Assembly: GCA_020796225.1 (NCBI GenBank)
Contig: CM036774.1
Location: 28,176,791 to 28,240,790, forward strand
Direction of reading: 5' to 3'
DNA: 64,000 nt
DNA from: Arion vulgaris
Taxonomy: Eukaryota; Mollusca; Gastropoda; Stylommatophora; Arionidae
This document shows positions 52,495-64,000 of this stretch, piece after piece (the first letter of the stretch is position 1; every line of letters begins with the position of its first letter). The notes under the pieces are model-generated. The model saw only the letters and a program-made list of their open reading frames with translations, did not search any database and was not told the origin of the DNA. The position numbers and the translations under genes were made by a program.

Positions 52495-53145
52495 GCAGAA
52501 ATATGTAACATTAGTGAAGTTTAGTAGAACATACTAAAATATATAACTTTAGTGAAGTTTAGTCGAGCATTATAGAACATATAACATTAGTGAAGTTTAG
52601 TAGAGACATTGTAGAATATATAACATTAGTGAAGTTTAGTAGAACAATGTAAGAATATATAACATTAGTGAAGTTTAGTAGAACATTGTAAGAATATATA
52701 ACATTAGTGAAGTTTAGTAGAACAATGTAAGAATATATAACATTAGTGAAGTTTAGTAGAACATGTAGAATATATAACATTAGTGAAGTTTAGTAGAACA
52801 TTGTAAGAATATATAACATTATTGAAGTTTAGTAGAACATTGTAAGAATATATAACATTAGTGAAGTTTAGTAGAACATTGTAAGAATATATAACATTAG
52901 TGAAGTTTAGTAGAACATTGTAAGAATATATAACATTAGTGAAGTTTAGTAGAACATTGTAAGAATATAAATATTAGTGAAGTTTAGTAGAACATTGTAG
53001 AATATATAATATTAGTGAAGTTTAGTAGAACATTGTAAGAATATATAACATTAGTGAAGTTTAGTAGAACATTGTAAGAATATATAACATTAGTGAAGTT
53101 TAGTAGAACATTGTAGAATATATACATTAGTGAAGTTTAGTATAG
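52495..53145. repeat. 39-bp minisatellite
   Basis: About 16 copies of a 39-bp unit containing gaatatataacattagtgaa and gtttagtagaacattgtaa. The array stops abruptly at the RTE insertion and resumes, eroded, at 54,520-54,600. Confidence 0.93.
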
Positions 53146-54500
53146 TATTGTACTCATCCAAGAAATAGAAGAAGTTGTGAAGAAGAGTCCACGTCACAAG
53201 ACAGCAGGCATAGACGGTATAATCAATGAAGCAATCAAAGCATGCGGAGAAACAGGAATACAATGGATACATAGAATCTTCAAGTCAGCCTGGACAGAAA
53301 GAAAAGTCCCCAAAGATTGGCAAGCCAGCTAATAAATATGGAAAAAAAAAAGAAATGAAAACTTTCGGGGCATATCGTTATAAATCATGTTGAAATTATA
53401 TGCAAAAATTGGGGGAATCTAGAATCAAACCTAAAATAAAACAAAACGAACATCGTAAATTTGGGTTCAAAAAGGGGCACCGATCCCCTGTTCAACTAAG
53501 GAATCAGGAAAAACACCAAAAATTTGACAAACGCTCAACAATTCTCATGGCCCAAAAAAAGGGCCCTTTTGATAGAAAAAACAGAAAAAAAAAAGGGCCA
53601 TACAAGGGAATGGAAATTGGGCCAACTATTGGGCAATATTAGGCGTTTGTCAAAATAAAGCGTAGTACGAACAACCCCCTGAATCCCAATTTAAATTTCA
53701 TCGGGGGAAAGGGGGGGGTTTTTGGGCCCAAAATTTTAATATACATAGAAGGTCCCAGAAACCAAGACGAAAACCCTTTGATAACAACTAAATTTTAAAT
53801 AACGAACTATCTTTGCGATGATCGGGAAAATTTAAAAACGAAAAAACTTAACAACCTAAATGCCTCAACGAAGCAAAAAATAGATATGAAAATTTCACCT
53901 CCAAACAGAATCATGACAATATGATCAACATGTAACTAAATATACACGTTAAGTAAAAATACAACAGACTTCAAATTAAATATCTCGGTGTATTTTCCCG
54001 CAGTGGAAAGATGGACAGAAAAATGGGACTAGATGATAAAAACAAAGCAGGGGCTACCACTTCACACTATTAAAATATCCGCATTTAACATGGCGTAAAA
54101 CGACAACGTCAACTCCATTTTAAATTTCCAACTCTCTGTATCGCCCCAAACAGGGCCCTATAAGACCAAGAAAAAAAGATTCAACAGGGGAAATGAGATG
54201 TCTAAAGCTTAAACGTTCAAGGCGAAGAGTGGGAACGAAATATCAGAAGCATCGTTTTACTATACCATGTCAGTACATCGAAAAAAAATCAAGTGGTTCG
54301 GCCATCTAATGAGAATGGCCCAATTTCTCCATCATGCTAACAAAAATCGACACTCAGGGCCCGGGCACGGGGAGGGGGATGGATAGAAAACATCAGGCCC
54401 TAAGATGGATAAAACGTAAAGGAAACCCAACCTGGCACAAGATAAAAATAACTCTCAACATCGTTTCCGGCAAATGTTTAAAGTAAGATAAGATAAGAAA
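53146..54500 (+). mobile_element. RTE-like LINE (RT) inside the 39-bp array
   Basis: Encodes EVVKKSPRHKTAGIDGI, INEAIKACGE, WTERKVPKDW, then a RT stretch with HRKFGFKKGHR and later YLGVF (about 53,985), RKMGL, and a C-terminal FGHLMRMAQF-like motif near 54,300. Heavily frame-broken, partly by low-quality consensus. Confidence 0.72.
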
Positions 54501-54509
54501 AATTATTTA

Positions 54510-54605
54510 AAAAATTATAACAATGTAAAGTTTAGTAAAATTTTAAAGAATATAAAAAATTAGTGAATTTTAGTAAAAGTGTAGGCAAACTAAAAAGTTT
54601 TGCCG
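54510..54605. repeat. Residual 39-bp array beyond the LINE
   Basis: Two to three eroded units (acaatgtaaagtttagtaaa, aattagtgaattttagtaaa) matching the array at 52.5-53.1 kb. This shows the LINE is inserted into the array. Confidence 0.75.
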
Positions 54606-54769
54606 TCGGGAAAAATATAATATTTTTAAAAAAAGACGGGGTTTTTGTTTTGGGGGTCAATCACTGCAGATATTATCATTATTAGTTTCTTTATTTACTT
54701 CTTTCTGTCAAAGTCTAATAACAACAAAAAGGATACAGAAATAAGTGGAAAGTAAAAAAAACATAATGT

Positions 54770-55690
54770 TTCCTGAAAAAAAACAAAAACACATGAACAC
54801 AAAAAGACTAGGACAGAAGAGGCATAAGTGGTAAATTTCCCAGAAAAAAATGTTCCACATTAACTTTGAACAAGAGACAAAAGGGAAAGAAGAGGCATGT
54901 CAAAAGGGTGAGTTGAGACAGAACAAATTTCGACAGAACATAGAACACAAAAGACTGGGAAAGAAGGGCATGCTAAGTGGTAAGTTCCCAGACAGAACAA
55001 ATGTTGTTGAGACATTGAACACAGAAACAAGGGAAAAGAGGCATGTCATAAGTGGTAGGTTGCAGACAGAACAAATTTCAGACTTTTGAGACAAGGAAAA
55101 AGAAGACAGGGCAAAAGGCATGACATAAGTGGTAGGTTGCAGACAGAACAAATTTCCTTGGGACATAAAACCGAAGCTAAGGGCAAGAAGGCTTTAAAAG
55201 GGGAAAAAGTTTCAGACAGAACAAATGATCTGCACATTGGACATAGAACACGAAGACAAGGAAAAGAGGGCATGTCAAAAAGTGGTAAGTTAAACAAAAA
55301 AAAAGATCTGTATTTAGACTGAACACAAAAGACAAAGGCAGAAAGTTGTCTATGTGGAAAGGTTGCAGATGAACAAATGATCAACTTGAACATAGAACAC
55401 AAAAGACTCCAAGAAGAAAGTATGTCATAAGTGGTAATTTCCCAGATATAAAAAATGTTAGGCACAGTGGGGGCATTGAACACAGAAGACTAAGGCAAAA
55501 AAAGAGGCATCATTTGGTAGAGTTAGAAGAAAAATGTTCAGTTTGGAATTAACACAAAAACTAAGGCAAAAAGGAGCAAAAATTGTAGAGTTGCGAAAGA
55601 AAAAATTTAAACTTTGGGAAAATTGAACACAAAAGCAAAGGGGGAAGAAAGAGGCAAAATGGAAAAAATTTTCAGATAGAACAAATGTTC
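54770..55690. repeat. Approx. 70-75-bp minisatellite
   Basis: About 12 diverged copies of a unit with gacagaacaaatttc, ttgaacacagaagac, and aaaagaggcatgtcataagt. Copy length varies through indels in A runs. Confidence 0.85.
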
Positions 55691-56155
55691 GTTGAATCAT
55701 TGTATAAATACAATATAAAATCTACATCCCTTTGATTCTGGAAAAATTTGAAGACAAAAGCAATTTTTTAAGGGGTGTTGGGTACTTTGAACAAGAAAAT
55801 ATGTTTACAGTTGTTGTACAATATTTTTTTGTGTTTGGTGTAAAAACAACTTATGTTTTAGATGATGCAGTATTAATTTGAGATGTTGGAATATGTAGGT
55901 TTGTGTGTTGCAGGAACATGTATTAGCGTCAGAAAAAAATATGAGAACAAACAAAACTTGTGAAAAGCACGTCTGCTGACGATTATTCATTTTTTATCTT
56001 TCTTCTTTCTTTTCTCATCATGTTTTTTTCCCTGCGTCAGAATGAACAGATTGATGGGAATGTGATCTTGTGTGCTTCTATGTTTTTCCCTGGTCACTTT
56101 TTTTATCCGCCTTTTGTAGACGATCTACATTTTGTTGCTTGTTCTCTTTATCAAA
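55691..56155. other. Unassigned AT-rich sequence
   Basis: No gene or element recognised. Short T-rich open frames only. Confidence 0.4.
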
Positions 56156-56159
56156 ATTA

Positions 56160-56385
56160 TGTTCTGATATTTTAGAGACATTGATATTTTCTGATATCAT
56201 AAAAGAAATCTTCTGATATCATAGAACTTGAAATCTTCTGATATCTAGAGACTTAATCTTCGATATCATGGGGAACTTGAAATCTTCTGATATCATAAAA
56301 ACATTGAAATCTTCGATATCATGGACATTAAATCTTCTGATATCAAAAGAACATTGAAACTTCTGATAATAACAGTTTCAAAAAG
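56160..56385. repeat. Approx. 27-bp array (TTGAAATCTTCTGATATCAT)
   Basis: About eight copies of ttgaaatcttctgatatcat plus a short A-rich spacer, with length variation. Confidence 0.85.
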
Positions 56386-56700
56386 TTTTTTAATTAAACA
56401 TTTTATCGTTAATCAATGATATAATAACAGTTTCAAACCCTTTAATAAATTACTTGTTATCTTTCTTATATTGAAAGAATTTAGTTTCTGATACATAATT
56501 AAACTTTTATCTTCTATGTTTTAATGATATAATAATAGTTTCTAACTTATAATTAAACTTGTTATCTTCTATCTTAATGAAAGATAAAATGTTTCTAACT
56601 GATACATAATTAAACTTTTGTCTTCATCTTTAAATTCAATGATATGAAAAGTTTCTATTAAATTTTAAATTTGTCTTCGTCTCTCAAATATATAATATTC
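56386..56700. repeat. Approx. 60-bp AT-rich array
   Basis: About five diverged copies of a unit with aatgatataataacagtttc, ctgatacataattaaacttt and tatcttct, ending in an (AT)n run near 56,702. Confidence 0.75.
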
Positions 56701-56754
56701 ATATATATATATATGGACCGCACAAAACTTTTTAAATTTGGGCAAAACATTTAA

Positions 56755-57475
56755 TTAAAAAGTACTGTAGTTTTAAAATTACAAAACAATGAAAAAAATA
56801 CAGCATCGTTTCTGCCAAAAAAAGGCCTTTATCAAGCAAACACAAACAGGGGGAAAAAAAAAAACACAAATGGACGCCCAAATACAAACATATCAAAAAA
56901 ATTGGGAATAACAACGAATGAAATAAATGTAACAAAAAAAAACACATAAAAACAGAAATAGAACGGAAAGAAACAATGAAACATCTAGAAAATAATAACT
57001 TGAATACATGAACATAAAATAATTCAAAGCATGGGAAGAAAGTATAAACATGAATAAACGTTGAGCCCGTTCAAATCCATACAAAGAAATCACCATTCTC
57101 CAGGCCCGATTGCGATCACCCGGGGAACAGTCGGATGGCTGTGACCTGGAATTGAGCCCCTAACGGGCCCGTATCATTAAAATGGGTGGCCCAGGATCAA
57201 ACATTGGCGTATTCGCCAATGGGGCCCGAATGGGGTCACGAGCCTCCCTGTCTCCCGATAAAAGCCTTTTCACCTTGGAAAATGGCATGATAAGTTCGGA
57301 CTCGCATGGAAACCTCGTCAATAAAAACGTCCAAAAGGAAAAAGATACAGTCCCTCTTATAAATGCACACGTTGCAACCCCGGACGCCACACAGGGACAT
57401 CCAAAAATAGTCTGGATATTGACTTAAGGCGACTGTGTACCAACATACCCTTTAAAGACTTCTGTCCCCGTCTTT
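56755..57475 (-). mobile_element. Penelope-like element, GIY-YIG end, minus copy
   Basis: The reverse complement of 50.08-50.6 kb. It starts with the terminus agtactgtagttttaaaatt ... aaggcctttatcaagcaaac, then the spacer, then reversed endonuclease sequence (gttgagcccgttcaaatcca, acagtcggatggctgtgacc, aaatgcacacgttgcaaccc). Homopolymer errors obscure the frame. Confidence 0.8.
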
Positions 57476-57879
57476 AAGCCCCCAAAAAGGATGTTGGAAA
57501 GCAGAACGGGTCTCAGAATCTACCTAAGGATAGACAGATGACAAATAAAACTTTTTTAAACCAGGGAATTTGGGGGTGGTGTTAAGAAAATTTTTACTTT
57601 GTCAGAGTTGGCCCTACGGCGGGAAAGGGGGCCTGCTGCAGTGTTTTTCTAACTCAAATTGGGTTGTTTTCCCCCGTGACATCTAAGACCCAAAAGGTTA
57701 TGGCTTTATTTTTTATTATTTTATTTTTTTTTCTTCCTTCTATGTTTCCCCGTTTTTTTGGGTTTTTAAATCTTCTTCATTTTTTCCCAACTTTATTTGT
57801 TGTTATGGAAACGTTGCTCTGCGTCCTGATATTACCAAACATCATTTCTAAAAAAGGTAATTAACTTTTGGGCACACTT

Positions 57880-58090
57880 TCCCTTTTAAAGCTTTGCATG
57901 TTTGTTACTTTAGTCTCATGACATGTCCCTTAAAACCAGTTAAATTTTTTTCATTTTGTAAATTTTAGCTCATGACATTGCTTTACTACTTCTTTAACTT
58001 TGCATGTTTGAATTTTAGTCTCATGCATGTGCTACTTACCTTTCAATTGTAAGCTTTGCATGTTTGAATATTTTAGTCTCATGTATTTAA
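57880..58090. repeat. Approx. 55-bp subarray (TTTGCATGTTTG ... TAGTCTCATGACAT), block 1
   Basis: About four copies. The same unit recurs five to six times at 59,040-59,345 in block 2. Confidence 0.8.
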
Positions 58091-58309
58091 ACTTTTCGTT
58101 TTATACAATTCAAATTAAAATTTCATTTAATACAAAACTTGAGAGAAAATAAATTACCTTAATTATGAAAAAAATAAAAATAACTCGTCTGTAATAAAAT
58201 GTTTCTCTCAGTTTTTTCCCTTGAAATCTGATAAAAAAATTTTATTTGATAAATATGAAATGTTTCCCTTTGTTCTTTTTGTATTCAGTGTAGAATAGAC
58301 TTTTTAAGA

Positions 58310-58760
58310 ATCAAGGATTATTTGTATAGTAAAAAGGGTTAGAGATTTTGTATAGTATGATTAGAGGTTAATAAGTAAAGTGATTGGGAATAAATATAAA
58401 AAGTATTAGAGTTTGTATATAAAGGGATTAAGAGTTTGTATAGTCAAGTGATTAGGGGTTTATATAGTAAAGTGATTGAAGTGTGAAGTCAAGTGATTAA
58501 GAGTTTATAGTCAAGGATTAGAAATTTATATAAGGATTAGGGGTTTTTATAGTCAGGGAAATAGAGTTTTGTATAGTGTTCTTGAAGTTTGTATATGAAG
58601 TTCTTGGTTTTGATTAAAGGATTAAAGTGTTTGTATATCAAGTTTTAAAGGGGTATAGTCAGTGATTGGTTTTTTAAGCCATGTTTAAGTATTGTCGTTA
58701 AAAAGTTTGTATTTTCAAGGGATTAGAGGTTTGTATAGCCTAGTATTAGCGAGTTTGATA
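58310..58760. repeat. Approx. 23-bp subarray (GATTAGAGTTTGTATAGTCAA), block 1
   Basis: About 15 diverged copies. The same unit recurs about 10 times at 59,570-59,830 in block 2. Confidence 0.82.
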
Positions 58761-59844
58761 CCCTTTTGTGAACTGATCTTGATGAAATGAATTATTTATA
58801 TGTTGTTGGTCTCCTTTGTGTACTTCCTGTTGTAGTTGTCTATTTTTTAGTGTCCTGCCCCTAACGGGTTATGGGCTTTATTATTTTTTTTTTATTTTTT
58901 GTTTTTTTCCCCTTCATATATTTCTCTACTTTTAGTTTTTTTTAAATATCTTCTTTCTTTCCAACATATGTTGTATGTTTAAAAACGTTGGGCTCTGGCC
59001 CTGATATTACAAACATCATTTCTAATAGGTAAAATTAACCATTGGCTTGCTACTACATTCACATTTGCTTTGCATGTTTGAAATTTTTAATCTCAGATAT
59101 GTGCTACAAAACATTCAAAATTGAAAGTTTGCATTTTTTATTATTTTAGTCTCATGACATGTGCTACTTATACATTCACACTTGTAAGCTTTGCATGTTT
59201 GTTATTTTAGTCTCTGACATTGCTACTTACTACAAAAAAAATTGAAAGCTTTGCATTGTGGTAATACTTTAGTCTCATGACATTCTACTTCTACATTCAC
59301 AATTGAAAGTTTGCATTTTTTAATAGTTTAGTCTCATGATATGTCAAACTGTTTCAGTTGTTATACAATTCACAATTAAAGATTTAATTTAATACAAAAC
59401 TTGTAGAGAAATCAATTACCTTCAATTATGCAGCAATAAAAAAGAATAAGTCAGTCTCGATAATGAAATATTTCTCTCAGTTTTTTCCCCTTAAAATATA
59501 ATTAAATATTTGATTTGATAAATATAAATATCATTCTTGTTCTTTTTGTATTCTATTGAATGGACATTTGTATATAAGGATTAGAGTTTGTATATAAGAT
59601 TAGGATTTTTATAGTCAATTGATTAGAAGTTATAATAATGATTAGGGGTTTGTATAGTCAAATGATTAGAAGTTATATACAATTGATTAGAAGTTAGTAA
59701 TCAAGTGAATAAAAAGTTTTATAGTCAAATATTAGAATTAGTATAGTCAATTGATTAGAGTTAGAAAGTAAATGAATAAATTTGTTATCAAATGATTGAA
59801 GTTTGTATATCAAGTAAAAATATTTCAAAACTACTTTGGAAATG

Positions 59845-60280
59845 GTTATGTTTAAATGATTTATTTTAGTATTGACACCCTTTTTATACCCTTATTGTTG
59901 TACTGTCTGGTTTCTGTGTATAATAATTAAACACTGACGTAGTCGTGGTTGGTAATGTTATTGGGACCCGGGGGTTTTTGGGGAGGGGCTATGAGGGATT
60001 ATTACACAACGGGAGTAGGATGTAAAATGTGTAGAATCCCCACAATTATCTTGGGGACTACATTGTGGGTCCCAAATCTCATCACTTAAAAATTTTTTTA
60101 ACAAAAAGTACACAACATAATTTCCTTAATATCGTTGTTTAATTTCTCGAAAATTAAAGCAATTGAAAATTTAACCACAGTAATTCTAAACAATAAATAT
60201 TCGAAAAAACAAACAGTTATAAAAATGTCAAATTTAAAAGACTGGGGTGATGGAATTTTTCCTGATCCGGGTTTTCACAT
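59845..60280. other. Unassigned AT-rich sequence
   Basis: No recognised feature. It contains suspicious homopolymer-rich passages such as acccgggggtttttgggg. Confidence 0.4.
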
Positions 60281-60584
60281 CCATTGATTTCCTCACTCAA
60301 AAGGGTTCTTTAATAAAATAAAAAGGGGAAAACTTAAGCATCTACCACTAAAGTCCACACCTGACAATCGACTACAAAAATTCACAAAGATTCTAAACAA
60401 CAACAAGTTTTTGGTATCTTATTTGTTTTTTCAAACTGGTAAACGACAAAATATTCTCTCAACGTTGAGAAAAAATACAAAAATAACCCTGAAAACAGGG
60501 TGATATCTTTAAATGCCTTCCAATTAACAAAAAGTCAAAAAACCCTCTGTCTTTTTTTCCACATCTATCCAACCTATAAATCAA

Positions 60585-61165
60585 ATACAATTTAGCACCC
60601 CACAAATTTTGCAAAAGTTCAAGAAATGCTCAGTTGGGTTCTCATTTTATCACAACTTATAAATCAAAAAAACCTATTCACTTCTTTTTGAAAAAAGTTA
60701 AAACTCCTTGGGGGTTTCATTCTATCACAACTTAAAACAACATAGTTAAATTCCACAATTTAGAAAAGTTAAAAGAATCCTCTTTGGGGTTCTCACATTC
60801 TCACCTTATAATAAAATAACATAAAGTCCTCCAGTTGGGGTTTCTACATTCTATCACAATTTTAAAATCAAAAAACACTAGTTACTTTTTACAATTGATG
60901 AAAAGTTAAAGTCCTCTGTTGTGGGTTCCCATTCATCACAACTTATATTCAAATAACATTTCAAAAATCCTCAGTTGTGGGTTCCCCCAACATAAAAATT
61001 TCCCAAACAAAAAACCTTTTTTTAAAATCAACCAAAAAAAAACATTTCAAAGAACCCTAGTTGTGGTTCTCCATACACCCAAAATTATAAATCAAATAAC
61101 ATTTCAAAGAATCCTCAGTTGTGGGTTCCACATATTACAATTATAAATCAAATCTTTCAAAATCC
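60585..61165. repeat. Approx. 60-65-bp minisatellite
   Basis: About nine copies of a unit with cacaacttataaatcaaata, acatttcaaagaatcctcag and ttgtgggttc, strongly varied by indels. A related single unit occurs near 60,400. Confidence 0.82.
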
Positions 61166-61345
61166 TCCTTATTGAAACTAAAAATAATCTTCCATCCTCC
61201 CAATTTCTAAGTAACTATAAAAGAAATCCTCCATTTCCCCTAAAAAACATGGTCCATCTTCCTCAACTTTCTAAAGAAATTCTTTTTCCCTCTCAAAAAC
61301 ATGGTCCATTTTCCCCAACTTCCTAAAGTAACTGTTCTCCCCAAA
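61166..61345. repeat. Short tandem repeat (AACATGGTCCAT ... CTTCCTCAACTTTCTAAAG)
   Basis: About three copies of a roughly 65-bp unit (ccatcctcccaatttctaag; catggtccatcttcctcaac; catggtccattttccccaac). Confidence 0.65.
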
Positions 61346-63515
61346 CCAAAAGCTCCCAATTGTCCCTTCTCTGGTTCAGATCCCCGATTTTTTCGGGGTC
61401 CCCCCTATCTCGGGTTCGAACCTGTTCATAATTTAACTCCTACCGCAACTGGACGGTAAACAATTTAATACTAATAGTATTAAAGGCCCGCAAAAAAAAG
61501 GGTCTTGGGACCCGACTGTACCCCAATTGGGGTAACAGTGAAACTTTAAACTCTCGAGAAAAGGGCAACAATCTGTCCCCGAGTGTTGCACAAAATAAAA
61601 CTCCCTGCTCCCGCAATATCCTGAAGATCTTCAGAAATTTGTCTATTGACTGGTCAATTTTAACCTCCAACTTTTTAAAGAACAAACATCTTAACCCTGA
61701 ACCCTTTTTTGAGAGAGCTACACCGACAATTGGTCAAACACACACTAAAGTGAAGGTTCGCTGATAGTCATTCTCATTAAAAAAACATTTCTTGTTTCAT
61801 ATACTTCTCTTTGACAACGTTAAACTGTTTACTTATCTGTGGAAACATCTACTCATGTTCTTCTCTATTATAAAAATCGATCTTCATGTATTTTTTTTAT
61901 TTTTCTGTTTTGTTTTCATCAAACCACTCCATCTTTGACGTTTTCTACTTCTGTCTTACTCTGCGACGTCAGTATTACGTCATTTCCACTATTGAACACC
62001 TTTTGTCACATCAAGGGTTTCCTCAAAAACTTTCACCTGTCTAACGAAATCTATTTTCTCTCTTGTATCATTTCAACACTATAACTATTTTCTGTTGTGT
62101 TTCGTTTAGTCTTCTGTAGCGATTGTTTTTTTTCATGTTCTCCTTCTGTCCCGTTATTTTATTCAGGGCACATCCCGACAGTGTCTTGGCTGTACACTTT
62201 TGGGCATGCTGGGGCTGGCCTTTCCTCAACCCCTGTCTCAAGCTGAACAAAAAATGGGCCAAACAAGTTATCAATGTAATAAGCGCTCATTTATAGATGG
62301 TGAGTTTGGAAAATTAAAAGGGAAAAAAGGAGTTAAGTTTGGACGGGGCCAAAGGGGTCTTCTTTTTAGAGGAAAATATATATTAACTTATGTGTACAGT
62401 GAGCAAATAGAATTTGGATGGTTTTGGAACAAAGGACAGCACGCTGTAATCCCAATGTGCCATGATCAATAAATTCATAAATTTATGTTTTAGTTCTGAA
62501 TGTTTTGGTTATTGGGCTAGTGAAGTGATAAACGGGTTTAAGTACACCCATCAACATTAAATATCAAATGTTATATTCTAGTACTTTGAAATCTCTAAAC
62601 CTTAACCTGTGACATTGGGTATAGAACGGGTTTTTTTTTTTTACGGAGAATTATGAAAAAAAATTAGGTTGAGGAAATACACACACCGGGGTTGGGGGAA
62701 ACATTTGGACAATCTAGAATATTTGTTGTTAGGGTTTTGATGTGCATTATCTAAGCAAAATACAACTTATCTTTTCATTAGAACAACTTAATATACAATG
62801 AAAAAGTGGTGACGTAAAGGGAGGCACCAAACAAACCCGCACACCCGGGGGGATGCAAAAGGGGGGCCCCGATGGGGATTTAGCATGGCACATGAAGGGA
62901 GGAACGGGGAAGGAAACATGAAAAGGGCGGAAAACATAAAATAAGAAAACATGAAATGAGGAAAACATGAAAAGGTGGGGGGTCTGGGGCGGGAAAAAGA
63001 ATGGGCCGAAAGGGATGATGCGAGAAAGGGGCAAAGGGGCCCCCCGTTGGGGGGGAAGGCGGTGGCCAAAGGAGGCCGGTAGGGGGCAGGCGGGAGGAGA
63101 CTTGGCATGCGAGAGGGGGGACCCGAATGGCAGAAAACCTGGCCCCGCAGAGGTAAAGCCAATGCGCGTTTTTCACGGGAAAACCCGCTGCTTTTTGGTT
63201 GATGGGGAACACCAAAGGCTGGGGCAAACCTCACAAAACTGGAAAGCGGGAAACCAAAGGTGTCACAAAACGACGTTTCGCTGGGCAATGGCGGTCATAA
63301 GCCCGGAGGGGAGGTCGTCTAATGATCGCCCCTAAAAAAAAAAAAACCGCTCCCTTTTCCGGGGCAGCAAAAAAGGGAAAGGAAAACACCCCTAAACCTG
63401 GAGACCAACACACCCCCGAAGGGTAAACACCTAAACTTAGGGACTGAAACTGTCTTCCTTCTAGTTTCTGTTTTAAACCATCATCAAAGGGGGTATCCTT
63501 TAAGGACGTGGCCCC
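61346..63515. other. Unassigned sequence with probable consensus errors
   Basis: No recognisable gene. 62,830-63,420 is purine-rich with G and A runs and yields proline-rich minus-strand frames that look like artefacts. Short repeats of aacatgaaa occur at 62,905-62,972. Confidence 0.4.
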
Positions 63516-63519
63516 TTTA

Positions 63520-64000
63520 CCATCTGAAATTCACTCTGTCTCTCTAGTTCACCCCCCTTCGTCTTCATATTCATGGTTTCTTTAATATCTTTTAAACCTT
63601 TTCTTGGGCTGCCTTTGGTGTCCTGTGACCCCCCCTTTTTTTGTTTTTTCCCGGCTTATTTTACAGAAGTAATTTTCTTTATAGTATGTTTTTTATCCCA
63701 AATTTTCTTTAACATTTAGTTCTTTCAGGGCGTCAGTTTCTTTATTTTTTTTTGTCCATGGTATTCGTAGGATCTTTCTTGCATTTATTTTTTAAGGACT
63801 GGGTTTTTTCTTGTTTTTTTTAAATCCTATTCTAACAAAAGTAGCCACTGGGAAAAAGTTCTCAATATTTTAATTTTTTTTATTTTTTGCTTTTCCCATG
63901 TTCTTCATTTGTTTAACTTCTTGTTTCTATTTCCAATCTTCTTGAATCTTTTTGGGTCAATCACCGTTATTAAATTAATTTGACCCAGATATTAGTAGCT
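63520..64000 (-). mobile_element. RTE-like LINE 3' region
   Basis: catctgaaattcactctgtc, tattcatggtttctttaata, cttttcttgggctgcctttg match the LINE end at 12.69-12.88 kb. It continues to the window edge with T-rich, error-prone consensus. Confidence 0.6.

Larger units (their letters stand above)
57640..59840. repeat. Direct duplication of a 1.1-1.2 kb AT-rich block
   Basis: Two successive blocks, about 57,640-58,790 and 58,855-59,840, show the same order of landmarks: ggttatgggcttta-like start, gttgctctgcgtcctgatat or equivalent, a subarray with gctttgcatgtttg and ttagtctcatgacat, cttgtagagaaa, gttctttttgtatt, and a second subarray with gattagagtttgtatagtca. Confidence 0.75.

Noticed and set aside
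57182..57427. Plus-strand open frame in the Penelope copy
   Set aside because: Antisense to the element's endonuclease region; composition only.
62788..63413. Proline-rich minus-strand frames
   Set aside because: Lie in a purine-run, low-quality region with no homologous motif or splice context.

Overview
This is a eukaryotic (metazoan) genomic window. It is AT-rich, has GT-AG introns, and is packed with LINE, Penelope-like, hAT and tRNA-derived SINE copies plus many minisatellites. No bacterial gene layout, operon or CRISPR array is present. The transposon types (RTE-like LINEs, LINEs with RNase H, a Penelope-like element with a GIY-YIG domain, several tRNA-SINE families) fit an invertebrate, perhaps a lophotrochozoan. 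The sequence alone does not name the species.

Two host genes are supported. (1) A homologue of PTPN23 (HD-PTP, an ALIX/BRO1-family ESCRT adaptor) runs on the + strand. Exons for the V-shaped domain lie at about 6.65, 12.99, 14.43, 16.58 and 19.1 kb. A very large Gln/Pro-rich exon spans 21.0-24.35 kb, and linker exons follow at 26.25, 27.85 and 30.03 kb. The BRO1 domain must lie upstream of the window. I found no tyrosine-phosphatase exons downstream. (2) An essentially intronless SLC22-type organic ion transporter lies on the - strand (39.36-41.04 kb). Its immediate 5' flank is a 30-bp tandem array in which eight of nine units start with ATG, and most of these are complete 9-codon reading frames ending in TGA.

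Layout: 0.36-3.66 kb, 12-bp satellite; 4.4-5.5 kb, LINE fragment and 53-bp array; 5.6-30.3 kb, PTPN23 exons in introns full of nested SINEs and LINEs; 30.3-39.3 kb, SINE/LINE debris and a dead hAT transposase; 39.3-41.3 kb, SLC22 gene and its upstream array; 41.4-45.7 kb, a near full-length but broken LINE (endonuclease, RT, RNase H, Cys motif); 46.4-53.1 kb, hAT/RTE nest, 14-bp array, LINE and Penelope fragments, 33-bp and 39-bp arrays; 53.1-64 kb, RTE and Penelope copies plus several AT-rich arrays.

Reading frames of both host genes and the LINE are interrupted by single-base shifts, often in homopolymers, while coding similarity continues across each break. Together with abnormal runs of A, T, G and C after about 53.3 kb, this suggests residual indel errors of a long-read assembly. 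Frame breaks here are therefore weak evidence for pseudogenes.

The most striking signals are tandem repeats placed on functional boundaries. Three separate PTPN23 exon/intron junctions (6.5, 13.1-14.3 and 16.7 kb) carry tandem duplications that copy the splice site. The 90-bp array at 13.1-14.3 kb could supply extra in-frame 16-codon exons. The SLC22 upstream array forms a serial uORF cluster mostly in phase with the transporter.
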